From Micrococcales bacterium (GTDB lineage Bacteria; Actinomycetota; Actinomycetes; Actinomycetales; Microbacteriaceae), in the NCBI GenBank assembly GCA_017306245.1, contig JAFKIY010000010.1:1-49372 (forward strand): a DNA stretch of 49,372 bases. The letters run 5' to 3'. Positions 20,740-29,092 of the stretch are shown here, one piece after another (position 1 is the stretch's first letter; each line of letters opens with the position of its first letter). The position numbers and the translations under genes are program-made. Under the pieces are notes generated by a model. It was not told the DNA's origin. It saw nothing but the letters and a program-made list of their open reading frames with translations, and ran no database searches.

Positions 20740-20751
20740 AATGTATACATT
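20740..20751. promoter_or_regulatory. GntR operator 2
   Basis: Perfect palindrome AATGTATACATT. Its centre is 63 bp from that of operator 1, close to six helical turns, so the two sites face the same side of the DNA. Confidence 0.6.
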
Positions 20752-20867
20752 TCTCGTCGATTGTGCTGCAGGAAGTACCGCGGCGGCGCTCACCCCCAAA
20801 CCGAGGCTCAACCGGCCACAAAACTGAGTTTCACTGACAGAATAGGGGCATCCAATCGGGGGTGAGG

Positions 20868-23003
20868 ATGTCGGCCGGGACTTCAGCTGCGCAACAATCG
20901 CAGCGCATGAGTGCGCTCGCGAAGAGCTACCGCATCGAGGCGGAGAGGGCTGCCGCTGCATCCGGACGCTTCGCCGCCGCGGCCATAGCGGAGCGGCGAC
21001 TGGCCACCCGACTGTCGCCCCTGACCGCGCACGGCTACCACCTTCTTGCGGACCGCAAGTGGCCGGGATCGAAGAATGCGCAGCTTGATCTGATTGTGGT
21101 CGGACCGTCGGGCGTGTGGATCGTCGACTCCAAACACTGGAACAACTTCACGGTGGCGGCCGGTGCGATCTTCCGCGATCAGGCCGATGTCACCGACGAG
21201 GTTCTTCGCCTCGCGGATATCGCCTACGATGCCGAAGAGGCCTTTGCGAGCGTGGGGCTCGCCCCCGGCGAAGTGCGGCCGCTTCTGGTCATGGCGGGGC
21301 ACACGGGGCGCCTCGGCGAAGTCGGTCCGGTCGAAGTCGTCGGTGAACAGGACGTGCACAAACACCTGGCGTCCCGCGGGACTCGACTCACCACCAGCCA
21401 GGTCGAACGGGTGCTCGCCGTCGCCTTGAAGTACTTTCCGGCCTATATCGGCGCCCAAAGCGATGCCCCGGATTTCACGGTCGCCGAACCGGTCCTCGAT
21501 GAGCTTGCCGATCCGCTCCTTGACGATGGGGCCCTCCTCAGCGAGGACGAGGTGCGCGCGGCCCTCACCGAGGCCGAGTTCGCCGCACCGATCGAGGATT
21601 GGATGACGTTCCTGCATCCCGCGCAGGCCGCGCTCGTGCGAAGAACCTTCAACGGACCGTCGCGAATCCGGGGTGGTGCGGGCACCGGCAAAACAGTGGT
21701 CGGGCTGCATCGGGCCGCCTATCTGGCGCGGATGCATCCGCAGTCTCGGATTTTGTTCACCACCTTCGTTCGGACACTTCCGGCCGTGATGGGCACTCTG
21801 CTGACGCGCATGGCACCGGATGCTGCAGCGCGAGTCGATTTCATGCACGTCCACGGGTTTGCGACGAAACTGCTGAGGGAGCGTGGGGTTCGAACCAGGA
21901 TCGATTCACGCCGTGCCACGCACATTCTCGATCAGGCCTGGAACGGCCTCGCTGCGGAGCAACGGGCCAGGCTGGCCCGGCAGCGACCCCTCGAGTACTG
22001 GCAGGAAGAACTGGAATCTGTCATCAAGGGCCGCGGATTCACGACTTTCGAACAGTACGCCGACTGTGCCCGCCCCGGCCGGATGCTGGGCCTCACAGTC
22101 GACGACCGCCGCGCCGTGTGGGCGCTCTACCAGGACTATGACCGTCTTTTGCGCGCCGAGGGGATCAGCGACTTCCAGGACCTCGTGCTGCTGGCCGAAG
22201 CGTCGCTGCGCACAACGCCGCTGCGCACCTATGACGCGGTCATCGTGGATGAAGCCCAGGATTTGTCACTTGCCATGATCCGAATGCTCCACTCCCTCGT
22301 CGGCGACGCTCCGGATGCATTCACCCTCATTGGCGACGGCCAGCAAAGCATCTACCCCGGCGGTTACGTGCTGTCGGAGGCTGGAATATCGCTGTCCGGT
22401 CGGGGTGTGGTACTGGATGAAAACTACCGGAATACCGCGGAAATTCAGGCGTTCGCCGAGACGCTCATCGCCGACAGCAGCTACCTCGACATCGACGATG
22501 GCGCTACTGTGCTCACCGGCGGAGCGCGTTCGCGTTCCGAAGAAGCCGGCGCGCTTCCTGGTGAAGGTCGTGTCGACGGGCGCACCCGGACCTCCATTCT
22601 CCGCCACGGTCCGGCGCCCGAGATCGTGCACTTCGCCTCGCGAACCGCTCACGACACAGCACTGGTAGCGAGAATCCGCCAGGCCGTCGAATCAGACGAC
22701 CTGAGCCTCGGCGACATCGCCATCCTCTGCGACACAAACGGCCAGGCGTCTGCCGCGGAGAAACTCCTCGCCTCCGCTGGAATTCCTTCGATCAACCTGC
22801 TCGAGTACCAGGGGGCCGCCGCAGAGAAGGTCAAAGTCGGGACGACAAAACGTGCCAAAGGCCTGGAGTTCAAGCTCGTCCTGTTGCCGTGGTCCTGTGA
22901 CACGCATGCCGTCACCGACGACGAGCGCGCCGCTCGCAACATCCGCGAGCGCTACGTCGCAGCCACGCGGGCGAGAGACCTGCTCTGGATTGGCACGCTG
23001 TAG
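20868..23003 (+). CDS. NERD nuclease-domain / UvrD-type SF1 helicase fusion
   Basis: A 711-residue fusion. An N-terminal NERD (nuclease-related, PD-(D/E)XK-like) domain lies at about residues 40-150, with QLDLIVVGPSGVWIVDSKHW holding the Asp...(D/E)xK-type residues. A superfamily 1A helicase core follows: Walker A GGAGTGKT near 270, DEAQD near 460, DENYRNT near 517, TTKRAKGLEFKLV near 658 and YVAATRARD near 697. Probably a DNA repair or anti-foreign-DNA enzyme; exact role unknown. The ATG at 20868 follows a GGGGGTGAGG sequence; a GTG at 20862 is the alternative. It stands alone between the prp operon (divergent) and hrpA. Confidence 0.82.
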   Translation: MSAGTSAAQQSQRMSALAKSYRIEAERAAAASGRFAAAAIAERRLATRLSPLTAHGYHLLADRKWPGSKNAQLDLIVVGPSGVWIVDSKHWNNFTVAAGAIFRDQADVTDEVLRLADIAYDAEEAFASVGLAPGEVRPLLVMAGHTGRLGEVGPVEVVGEQDVHKHLASRGTRLTTSQVERVLAVALKYFPAYIGAQSDAPDFTVAEPVLDELADPLLDDGALLSEDEVRAALTEAEFAAPIEDWMTFLHPAQAALVRRTFNGPSRIRGGAGTGKTVVGLHRAAYLARMHPQSRILFTTFVRTLPAVMGTLLTRMAPDAAARVDFMHVHGFATKLLRERGVRTRIDSRRATHILDQAWNGLAAEQRARLARQRPLEYWQEELESVIKGRGFTTFEQYADCARPGRMLGLTVDDRRAVWALYQDYDRLLRAEGISDFQDLVLLAEASLRTTPLRTYDAVIVDEAQDLSLAMIRMLHSLVGDAPDAFTLIGDGQQSIYPGGYVLSEAGISLSGRGVVLDENYRNTAEIQAFAETLIADSSYLDIDDGATVLTGGARSRSEEAGALPGEGRVDGRTRTSILRHGPAPEIVHFASRTAHDTALVARIRQAVESDDLSLGDIAILCDTNGQASAAEKLLASAGIPSINLLEYQGAAAEKVKVGTTKRAKGLEFKLVLLPWSCDTHAVTDDERAARNIRERYVAATRARDLLWIGTL

Positions 23004-23070
23004 TTTGCGGCAACCGGTTTCGTAGCGCGGCCCGGTGCCACCCTCCTCGTGGCAATAAGCTGGAGGGCTC

Positions 23071-26000
23071 ATGATTCCCGCCATTGCCTACCCTCCCGAA
23101 CTGCCAGTCAGTCAGCGTCGGGACGACATCGCCTCGGCCATCCGGGACCATCAGGTCGTGGTTGTTGCGGGCGCGACGGGGTCGGGCAAGACCACGCAGA
23201 TCCCGAAGATTTGCCTCGAGCTGGGCCGCGAATCGATCGGCCACACCCAGCCGCGCCGCATCGCCGCACGCACGATCGCCGAGCGGATCGCCGACGAACT
23301 CGGAAGCGAACTCGGCGGGCTCGTCGGCTACCAGGTGCGCTTCACCGACAAAGTCGGCAAAGACACGCGCATCAAACTCATGACCGACGGCATCCTGCTC
23401 AACGAAATCCACCGCGACCGGACGCTCAAGAAGTACGACACCATCATCATCGACGAGGCCCACGAACGCAGCCTCACCGTCGACTTCCTGCTCGGCTACC
23501 TCAAGCAGTTGCTGCCGAAGCGGCCTGACCTCAAAGTCATCATCACCTCCGCCACGATCGACCCCGAGAGTTTTGCCCGGCACTTCGCGGATGCCGCGGG
23601 CGAGCCCGCGCCCATCATCGAGGTGTCCGGGCGCACGTACCCGGTCGAGATCCGGTACCGGCCGCTGCGCCCCGACGCCCCCGACGACGACTCCGGCGCC
23701 CATCCTGTTGTGCAGGACATCCGCCCAGCTCCGCGCAAAAATAGTGGTCGTTCGCCACAAAAGTCGCAAAATGTCCTGCACAACAGGAGAGAGGCGGGGG
23801 GTGACGACGGGCTCGACCTGTTCGACGGGATCAACGCCGCGCTCGACGAGCTTGCACGCGAGACTCCCGGCGATGTGCTCGTGTTCCTGTCCGGCGAGAA
23901 CGAGATCCGGGATGCCGAAGATGCGATCCGTGCCAGGAACCTGCCGGCGACCGAAGTCTTGCCGCTCTATGGTCGGCTCAGCTCCGCCGACCAGCACAAA
24001 GTGTTCGGCAAAGCCGGTGCCGGAACGAAGCGCCGTATCGTGCTTGCCACGAACGTCGCCGAAACGAGCCTCACCGTACCGGGCATCCGGTATGTCATCG
24101 ATGCAGGTACAGCGCGCATCAGCCGGTACAGCGTCCGATCCAAAATCCAGCGGCTGCCGATCGAACCGATCTCGCGGGCCTCAGCCAACCAGCGCTCGGG
24201 GCGCAGCGGGCGCACGAGCGACGGCATCGCCATCCGGCTCTACTCTGAGGACGACTTCGAGAGTCGCCCGGAGTACACAGAACCGGAGATTCTGCGTACG
24301 AACCTCGCGGCCGTCATCCTGCAGATGATCTCGCTCGGGCTCGGCGACATTGCCGAGTTCCCGTTCCTCCAACCGCCCGACTCCCGGGGGGTCAAGGATG
24401 GGTTGGATTTGCTCACGGAGCTGGGCGCCATTCGGCGCGGCTCCCTTCGAGAGCCTCAGGGCGCGGTGGAGCCAGGAGCGAAGGCCATTTCTGGCCTTCG
24501 CGGCGACCCCAGCGCCGACGGCCGTCCCGGACGGCGGGCAACCGATGCGGTCACGATTACCAAGATCGGCCGCCAGCTCGCGGGGATGCCGATCGACCCA
24601 AGGCTCGGCCGCATGGTCATCGAATCCGGCAAGCACGGCGTCACGCGCGAAGTCATGGCGATCGTCGCGGGTTTGAGCATCCAGGACCCGCGCGAACGAC
24701 CGCTCGAAAAGCGCCCTCAGGCCGACCAGGCGCACGCCCGCTTCACCGACAAGACGAGCGACTTCATCACGCTCCTGAACCTCTGGAACTACACGAGACT
24801 CAAAGAGAAGGAGCTCTCCAGCAGCGCGTTCCGACGCCTCTGCCGCGCCGAATACCTCAACTATCTCCGCATTCGCGAGTGGGGCGACGTGTATCGCCAG
24901 TTGAAGCGCATGGCGAAGCAACTCGGTCTCACGGTCAACGAACCCCGCGGTGGCGCGACGGGGGCGGATGCGGCGGCCATCCACCGCTCGCTGCTCGCCG
25001 GGCTGCTCAGCCAGATCGGCATCCGTGACGAGCAAAAGGGCGACAAGAAGAAGCAGCAGCGCGGCGACTACCTGGGTGCGAGGCAAGTGCGATTCACGAT
25101 CTTCCCCGGATCCGCCCTCGCGAAAAAACAGCCGGCCGAGTTGATGAGCGCCGAACTCGTCGAGACGAGCCGCCTGTTCGCCCGCATGAACGCCGCGATC
25201 GACCTGTCGTGGGCCGAGCCGATCGCCGGCGACCTCGCGAAGAAGAGCCACAGCGAACCGCACTGGGAGAAGAGGCAAGGCTCGGCGGTCGTGTACGAGC
25301 GGGTCACCCTGTACGGCGTGCCGATCGTGGCGCGGCGGCGCGTGCAGCTCTCCCGCATCGACCCGGAGCTGGCGAGGGAACTCTTCATCCGCCACGCGCT
25401 CGTCGACGAGGATGGTGCCCCGGATTCCTGGCGCGCCGCCGGCAACCGCACGAACAGCGCCTTCGACTTCCTGCGGAAGAACGAGGAACTGCGTCACGAC
25501 CTCTCCGAAGTGGAGGAGCGCACGCGGCGCCGCGACATCCTGTTCGACGACGAAGCCGTATTCGGGTTTTACGATCGCGTGCTGCCCGCCGAAGTGACCG
25601 ACGTTCGGGCGTTCGAGTCCTGGTGGAAGAAGGCGCGCGCAGAGACGCCTGACCTGCTCACGATGACGCGTAAAGAGCTTGCCGTAGATGTTCAGCTCCC
25701 TGAGGAGACCGCAGGCCGTCTCGAAGGGGGCTATCCGCAATTCTGGTTCCAGAGCGACCAGCGCCTCACCCTCAGTTACCGTTTCGAGCCCGGCGCCGAC
25801 GACGACGGTGTGACCGTTCAGGTTCCGCTCGCACTGCTGCCGAGGCTCGATCCGGCCGGATTCGACTGGCAGGTCCCCGGCGTGCGGGCCGAACTTGTCG
25901 CCGCCCTCATCAAGTCGCTGCCGAAGGCGATCCGCCGCAACGTCGTGCCCGCCGCGGACTGGGCGCACCGGCTCCTGCTGGACGCCCCGGCGGAGGGCTC

Positions 26001-27099
26001 GGATGAGGTGAGCCTCCGCGAATACCTCGCCACCCAGATCCAGCGCCAGACGTACACGCCCGTCTCCGTGGACGACTTCGACCTCGATCGGATCCCCCAG
26101 CACCTCCAGATCACGTTCGCGGTCATCGGCGAGAACGGCACGAGGATCGCCGCATCCAAAGACCTGGACGGCCTGAAACACAAACTCAGCACGCGCACGC
26201 GCGAATCGGTCGCGAAGGCGCACGTGCGAACGCCGAACGCAATCGAGCGCGGCGGGATCACAACGTGGGACTTCGACGAACTCCCCCGCGTGCTCGACAC
26301 GATGCAGTCGGGCAACACGATCCGCGCCTACCCCGCCCTCATCGACGAGGGCGCAAGCGTCGCGATCCGGCTCATGGCGATGCCGGGCGATCAGGCGAGG
26401 GAGCACCGCAGGGGTGTGCTCCGGATGCTGCAGCTCGCCATCCCCGCCCCAACCGGTTACGTGCAGGAGCATTTGACCACTGCCGAGAAGCTCGCACTCT
26501 CGCGCAGCCCGTATCCGTCAACAAATGCGCTGTTCGCGGACTGCCTGCTCGCGTGCGCGGACGAGGTGTTGGGCGAGCGCGATGTCCGCACGCGCACCGA
26601 ATTTTCGAAAGTGCGAGACGAACTCTCCGCGACGATCGTCGAGTCGCTGTTCGCCGCGGTCGGCCTCGTGAGCACGGTGCTCACTGCTGCTCGAGACGCC
26701 GAGAAAGCAATCACTGCTGCGTCCAACATCGCGCTCATCGCGCCGCTCGCCGACGCACGCGAGCAGCTCGGCGCGCTCGTCTTCCCCGGTTTCGTCGGAC
26801 GCGCGGGCCTCGCCCAGTTGCGGCGGCTGCCGGTCTATCTCGCCGGAATCACCCACCGCGTGGCGAAGCTCGCGGAGAACCCCAACCGCGACCGTGCCTG
26901 GCTCACCGAGGTGCAGACGGCAACGGAAAGGTACCGCGCGGCGGGCGGCGAGCTGCCGCCGCATCCGGATGCCCCTGCCGGTCTCACCCACGCCCGCTGG
27001 CTCCTCGAGGAACTGCGCCTGTCCCTGTTCGCCCAACACCTGCCCACCACGGAGCCGGTGAGCCTGAAGCGCATCTCAAAGCTCCTCGCCGACCTCTGA
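23071..27099 (+). CDS. hrpA: ATP-dependent RNA helicase HrpA (DEAH box)
   Basis: A 1,342-residue DEAH-box RNA helicase, proposed in other bacteria to rescue stalled ribosomes and process mRNA. Walker A GATGSGKTT is near residue 34, DEAHERS near 129, SAT near 161, ATNVAETSLTVPG near 325 and QRSGRSGR near 372. Winged-helix/ratchet/OB regions and a long C-terminal DUF3418-like region follow. ATG 23071 is preceded by GGAGGG. Three stretches inside the frame are palindromic-repeat insertions: 23703-23788, 24439-24501 and 25695-25730. They fall in variable loops, keep the frame and leave all helicase motifs intact. Confidence 0.93.
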   Translation: MIPAIAYPPELPVSQRRDDIASAIRDHQVVVVAGATGSGKTTQIPKICLELGRESIGHTQPRRIAARTIAERIADELGSELGGLVGYQVRFTDKVGKDTRIKLMTDGILLNEIHRDRTLKKYDTIIIDEAHERSLTVDFLLGYLKQLLPKRPDLKVIITSATIDPESFARHFADAAGEPAPIIEVSGRTYPVEIRYRPLRPDAPDDDSGAHPVVQDIRPAPRKNSGRSPQKSQNVLHNRREAGGDDGLDLFDGINAALDELARETPGDVLVFLSGENEIRDAEDAIRARNLPATEVLPLYGRLSSADQHKVFGKAGAGTKRRIVLATNVAETSLTVPGIRYVIDAGTARISRYSVRSKIQRLPIEPISRASANQRSGRSGRTSDGIAIRLYSEDDFESRPEYTEPEILRTNLAAVILQMISLGLGDIAEFPFLQPPDSRGVKDGLDLLTELGAIRRGSLREPQGAVEPGAKAISGLRGDPSADGRPGRRATDAVTITKIGRQLAGMPIDPRLGRMVIESGKHGVTREVMAIVAGLSIQDPRERPLEKRPQADQAHARFTDKTSDFITLLNLWNYTRLKEKELSSSAFRRLCRAEYLNYLRIREWGDVYRQLKRMAKQLGLTVNEPRGGATGADAAAIHRSLLAGLLSQIGIRDEQKGDKKKQQRGDYLGARQVRFTIFPGSALAKKQPAELMSAELVETSRLFARMNAAIDLSWAEPIAGDLAKKSHSEPHWEKRQGSAVVYERVTLYGVPIVARRRVQLSRIDPELARELFIRHALVDEDGAPDSWRAAGNRTNSAFDFLRKNEELRHDLSEVEERTRRRDILFDDEAVFGFYDRVLPAEVTDVRAFESWWKKARAETPDLLTMTRKELAVDVQLPEETAGRLEGGYPQFWFQSDQRLTLSYRFEPGADDDGVTVQVPLALLPRLDPAGFDWQVPGVRAELVAALIKSLPKAIRRNVVPAADWAHRLLLDAPAEGSDEVSLREYLATQIQRQTYTPVSVDDFDLDRIPQHLQITFAVIGENGTRIAASKDLDGLKHKLSTRTRESVAKAHVRTPNAIERGGITTWDFDELPRVLDTMQSGNTIRAYPALIDEGASVAIRLMAMPGDQAREHRRGVLRMLQLAIPAPTGYVQEHLTTAEKLALSRSPYPSTNALFADCLLACADEVLGERDVRTRTEFSKVRDELSATIVESLFAAVGLVSTVLTAARDAEKAITAASNIALIAPLADAREQLGALVFPGFVGRAGLAQLRRLPVYLAGITHRVAKLAENPNRDRAWLTEVQTATERYRAAGGELPPHPDAPAGLTHARWLLEELRLSLFAQHLPTTEPVSLKRISKLLADL
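23703..23788. repeat. 86-bp hairpin insertion in hrpA
   Basis: TCCTGTTGTGCAGGACAT (23703-23720) is the exact reverse complement of the 18 bases at 23771-23788. The 50-nt centre contains a smaller GTGG/CCAC stem. It encodes about 29 polar residues (VVQDIRPAPRKN...SQNVLHNRRE) in a loop between the two RecA-like domains that is much shorter in other HrpA proteins. No second copy is seen in the window. Confidence 0.8.
24439..24501. repeat. Shortened REP-like element plus 10-bp hairpin in hrpA (copy c)
   Basis: GGCTCCCTTCGAGAGCCTCAGGG (24439-24461) looks like a family element that has lost its internal stem. It is followed by a perfect 10-bp stem, GCGAAGGCCA/TGGCCTTCGC (24478-24487 and 24492-24501, loop TTTC). 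Together with the bases up to about 24,545 it encodes a non-conserved insert of about 38 residues before ITKIGRQLAG. Confidence 0.6.
25695..25730. repeat. REP-like palindromic element in hrpA (copy d)
   Basis: GCTCCCTGAGGAG...CGTCTCGAAGGGGG, read in frame as LPEETAGRLEGG in the C-terminal part of HrpA. The reading frame and peptide match copy a in the ABC-F gene. Confidence 0.8.
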
Positions 27100-27114
27100 G
27101 TTACTTGCATGCCC

Positions 27115-27149
27115 CCCTTCGAGACGCGCTTCGCGCTCCTCAGGGAGCG
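27115..27149. repeat. REP-like palindromic element (copy e)
   Basis: CCCTTCGAGACG, a GCGC-TTC-GCGC internal stem, then CTCCTCAGGGAGCG, in the gap after the hrpA stop. It can fold and could serve as a transcription or mRNA-stability signal for hrpA. Confidence 0.8.
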
Positions 27150-27158
27150 GTAACTGGC

Positions 27159-27294
27159 GGCGTTCGGCGCAGGATGTTCGTCTGCGAGCGAGTTTTGGGG
27201 AAATGGTTTGGCCCGGAACCGCGCGTGCGCGGTGGAGCGGCTGAACCATTTCCCCAATGTTTGAGCGGAGGACGGACATCCTGCGCCGAACGCC
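27159..27294. repeat. 136-bp imperfect inverted repeat (MITE-like hairpin)
   Basis: The left arm (27159-27208) starts GGCGTTCGGCGCAGGATG and ends TTGGGGAAATGGTT. The right arm (27245-27294) is its near-complete reverse complement, about 50 bp long with a few mismatches in the middle. The 36-bp centre holds CCGCGCGTGCGCGG, itself palindromic. It lies between the convergent ends of hrpA and the ABC transporter ATPase gene and has no protein-coding signature. It could act as a bidirectional terminator or be a non-autonomous mobile element. Confidence 0.75.
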
Positions 27295-27301
27295 GACCCG
27301 G

Positions 27302-28081
27302 TTACAGAACCTTCGACAGGAACGCCTGCGTCCGCTTGTGCTTCGGGTTGCTCAGCACCTCGGCCGGATCCCCGGACTCGACAACGACCCCGCCATCCAT
27401 GAACACAAGCGAGTCGGCGACTTCCCGCGCGAAACCCATCTCGTGCGTCACGACGATCATGGTCATGCCGGATTCGGCGAGGTTTTTCATCACGTCGAGC
27501 ACTTCGCCGACGAGCTCGGGGTCGAGCGCGGAGGTTGGTTCGTCGAAGAGCATGAGTTTCGGATCCATGGCGAGCGCCCGCGCGATGGCGACACGCTGTT
27601 GCTGACCGCCGGAGAGGTGCGCGGGGTAGGCATCTTCTTTCTCGGCCAACCCGACCCGGGCAAGGAGTTCGCGCGCCCTGACGACGGCGGCCTCCTTTTT
27701 GATCCCTTTCACGCGGATGGGCGCTTCGATGATGTTCTCGATCGCCGTCATGTGGGGGAACAGGTTGAACCGTTGAAACACCATGCCGATGTCCCGCCGC
27801 TGTCTCGCGGCAACCTTTGGCTTCAGTTCGTAGAGTTTGTCGCCGCGCTCCTCGTAGCCGACGAGCACGCCGTCGACGGTGAGCCGGCCCGCATTCACCC
27901 GTTCGAGGTGGTTGATGCAGCGCAGGAAGGTGGATTTCCCGGATCCGCTCGGCCCGACCAGGCACAGCACTTCACCTCGCGGCACGGTCAGTGAAATGCT
28001 TTTCAGCACCTCGTTGGAGCCGAAACTTTTCGACACGCAGTCGGCGTGCACCATCGGGATGTCGCTGGTGGCGGTGGTCAT
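27302..28081 (-). CDS. Polar amino acid ABC transporter ATP-binding protein
   Basis: A 259-residue GlnQ/HisP-type ATPase energising amino-acid uptake at the membrane. Walker A is GPSGSGKST (near residue 40). The Q-loop region is [13 protein letters not shown], the signature [16 protein letters not shown], Walker [15 protein letters not shown] and the H-loop [14 protein letters not shown]. It overlaps the permease gene by 4 bp (ATGA). The substrate cannot be fixed from the ATPase. Confidence 0.95.
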   Translation of the reverse strand: MTTATSDIPMVHADCVSKSFGSNEVLKSISLTVPRGEVLCLVGPSGSGKSTFLRCINHLERVNAGRLTVDGVLVGYEERGDKLYELKPKVAARQRRDIGMVFQRFNLFPHMTAIENIIEAPIRVKGIKKEAAVVRARELLARVGLAEKEDAYPAHLSGGQQQRVAIARALAMDPKLMLFDEPTSALDPELVGEVLDVMKNLAESGMTMIVVTHEMGFAREVADSLVFMDGGVVVESGDPAEVLSNPKHKRTQAFLSKVL

Positions 28082-29088
28082 CGGTGCTCCTTCCCAGGCT
28101 TGTCGGTCGTGTCGGTCCCGCCAGCGCCGGGCGGGACAACGATTCCGGTGGTGACCGGAATCGCCCCGGTTTCGGTGCCTTTCTTCTCCGGTCTAGCCTG
28201 TCCGACCCCGCGCGAGAAACGCTTCTCGAGGAAGTACTGTCCGACCATCAGGATGGAGGTGAACGCCAGGTACCACGCTGAGGCGACCAGCAGCAACGGG
28301 ATGGGGTCGAAGATCACCGCGGAAATGTCGCGGGATCGCCCGTACAGGTCGAAACTGAAGGGGACGGCGGCGACCAGCGAGGTGGTCTTCAGCATGGAGA
28401 TCACTTCGTTGCCGGTGGGCGGGATGATGATCCGCATGGCCTGCGGGATGACGACGCGGCGCATCGTCTGAATCCACGACATCCCCAGGGCTGTCGCAGC
28501 TTCATCCTGTCCCTTGTCGACGGAGAGGATGCCGGCGCGCACGATCTCCGCCATGTAGGCGGCCTCGTTGAGCGACAGTCCGATGACCGCGAGCCAGAAC
28601 ACGCTGATGAAGTCGGTGGGGAATTGGAGCCACGGCGTCGTGAACGGGATCCCGATGTCGATCGTCTTGTAGATGGTCGCGAACAGGCCCCAGAACACGA
28701 GTTGCACGTAGATGGGCGTGCCTCGGAACACCCACAGGTACAGCCAGGCGACTCCTTTGACGACCGGGTTGTCGGACAGCCGCATCACCGCAAGCGTGAT
28801 GCCGAGGATGATCGCGATGATCATCGAGTAGATGGTCAGCAGCAGCGTGTAGCCGGCCGCCTGCGAGATCCGTTTGTCGAAAATGTATTTCGCGAAGTTG
28901 TCCCAGCCGTAGGCGTCGCGCTGTGACGCGTCGATGATGAACAGCGCCAGCATCAGGATGAGGATCACCGCGACGACGTTGCGCCACGGGTGTCGGAGCC
29001 GGATGGCTTTGATCGGCGCGGGCGCGCCAGCGCCGTTCGGCAACACAGTGGACTGTGTTGCCGAACGGCCAGAGTCTGGCTGACTCAT
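28078..29088 (-). CDS. Polar amino acid ABC transporter permease
   Basis: HisM/GlnP-type permease of 336 residues. After a cytoplasmic leader of about 35 residues there are five to six hydrophobic helices. The cytoplasmic coupling motif [20 protein letters not shown] (near residue 190) contacts the ATPase, and the C-terminal tail is Pro/Gly/Thr rich. It starts 4 bp after the binding-protein stop. Codons 7-19 are written by a perfect 17-bp hairpin (29032-29069). No later in-frame start precedes the first helix, so the hairpin must be translated or melted for expression. Confidence 0.93.
   Translation of the reverse strand: MSQPDSGRSATQSTVLPNGAGAPAPIKAIRLRHPWRNVVAVILILMLALFIIDASQRDAYGWDNFAKYIFDKRISQAAGYTLLLTIYSMIIAIILGITLAVMRLSDNPVVKGVAWLYLWVFRGTPIYVQLVFWGLFATIYKTIDIGIPFTTPWLQFPTDFISVFWLAVIGLSLNEAAYMAEIVRAGILSVDKGQDEAATALGMSWIQTMRRVVIPQAMRIIIPPTGNEVISMLKTTSLVAAVPFSFDLYGRSRDISAVIFDPIPLLLVASAWYLAFTSILMVGQYFLEKRFSRGVGQARPEKKGTETGAIPVTTGIVVPPGAGGTDTTDKPGKEHR
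29032..29069. promoter_or_regulatory. Perfect 17-bp hairpin at the start of the permease gene
   Basis: GCCGTTCGGCAACACAG (29032-29048) and its reverse complement at 29053-29069 enclose the loop TGGA. In the mRNA it begins about 19 nt inside the permease coding region and 24 nt after the binding-protein stop codon. It could protect upstream mRNA from 3' decay and reduce translation of the permease, giving the usual excess of binding protein. Confidence 0.6.
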
Positions 29089-29092
29089 GAAC

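Noticed and set aside
24181..26472. 763-codon minus-strand frame opposite hrpA
   Set aside because: Long antisense frames are expected in high-GC DNA. HrpA motifs on the plus strand are continuous, and the antisense product has no recognisable domain.
26835..27965. 376-codon minus-strand frame across the hrpA end, the 136-bp hairpin and the ABC ATPase gene
   Set aside because: Its first part is an out-of-frame reading of the transporter ATPase, and the rest crosses the palindromes. No start signal or motif.
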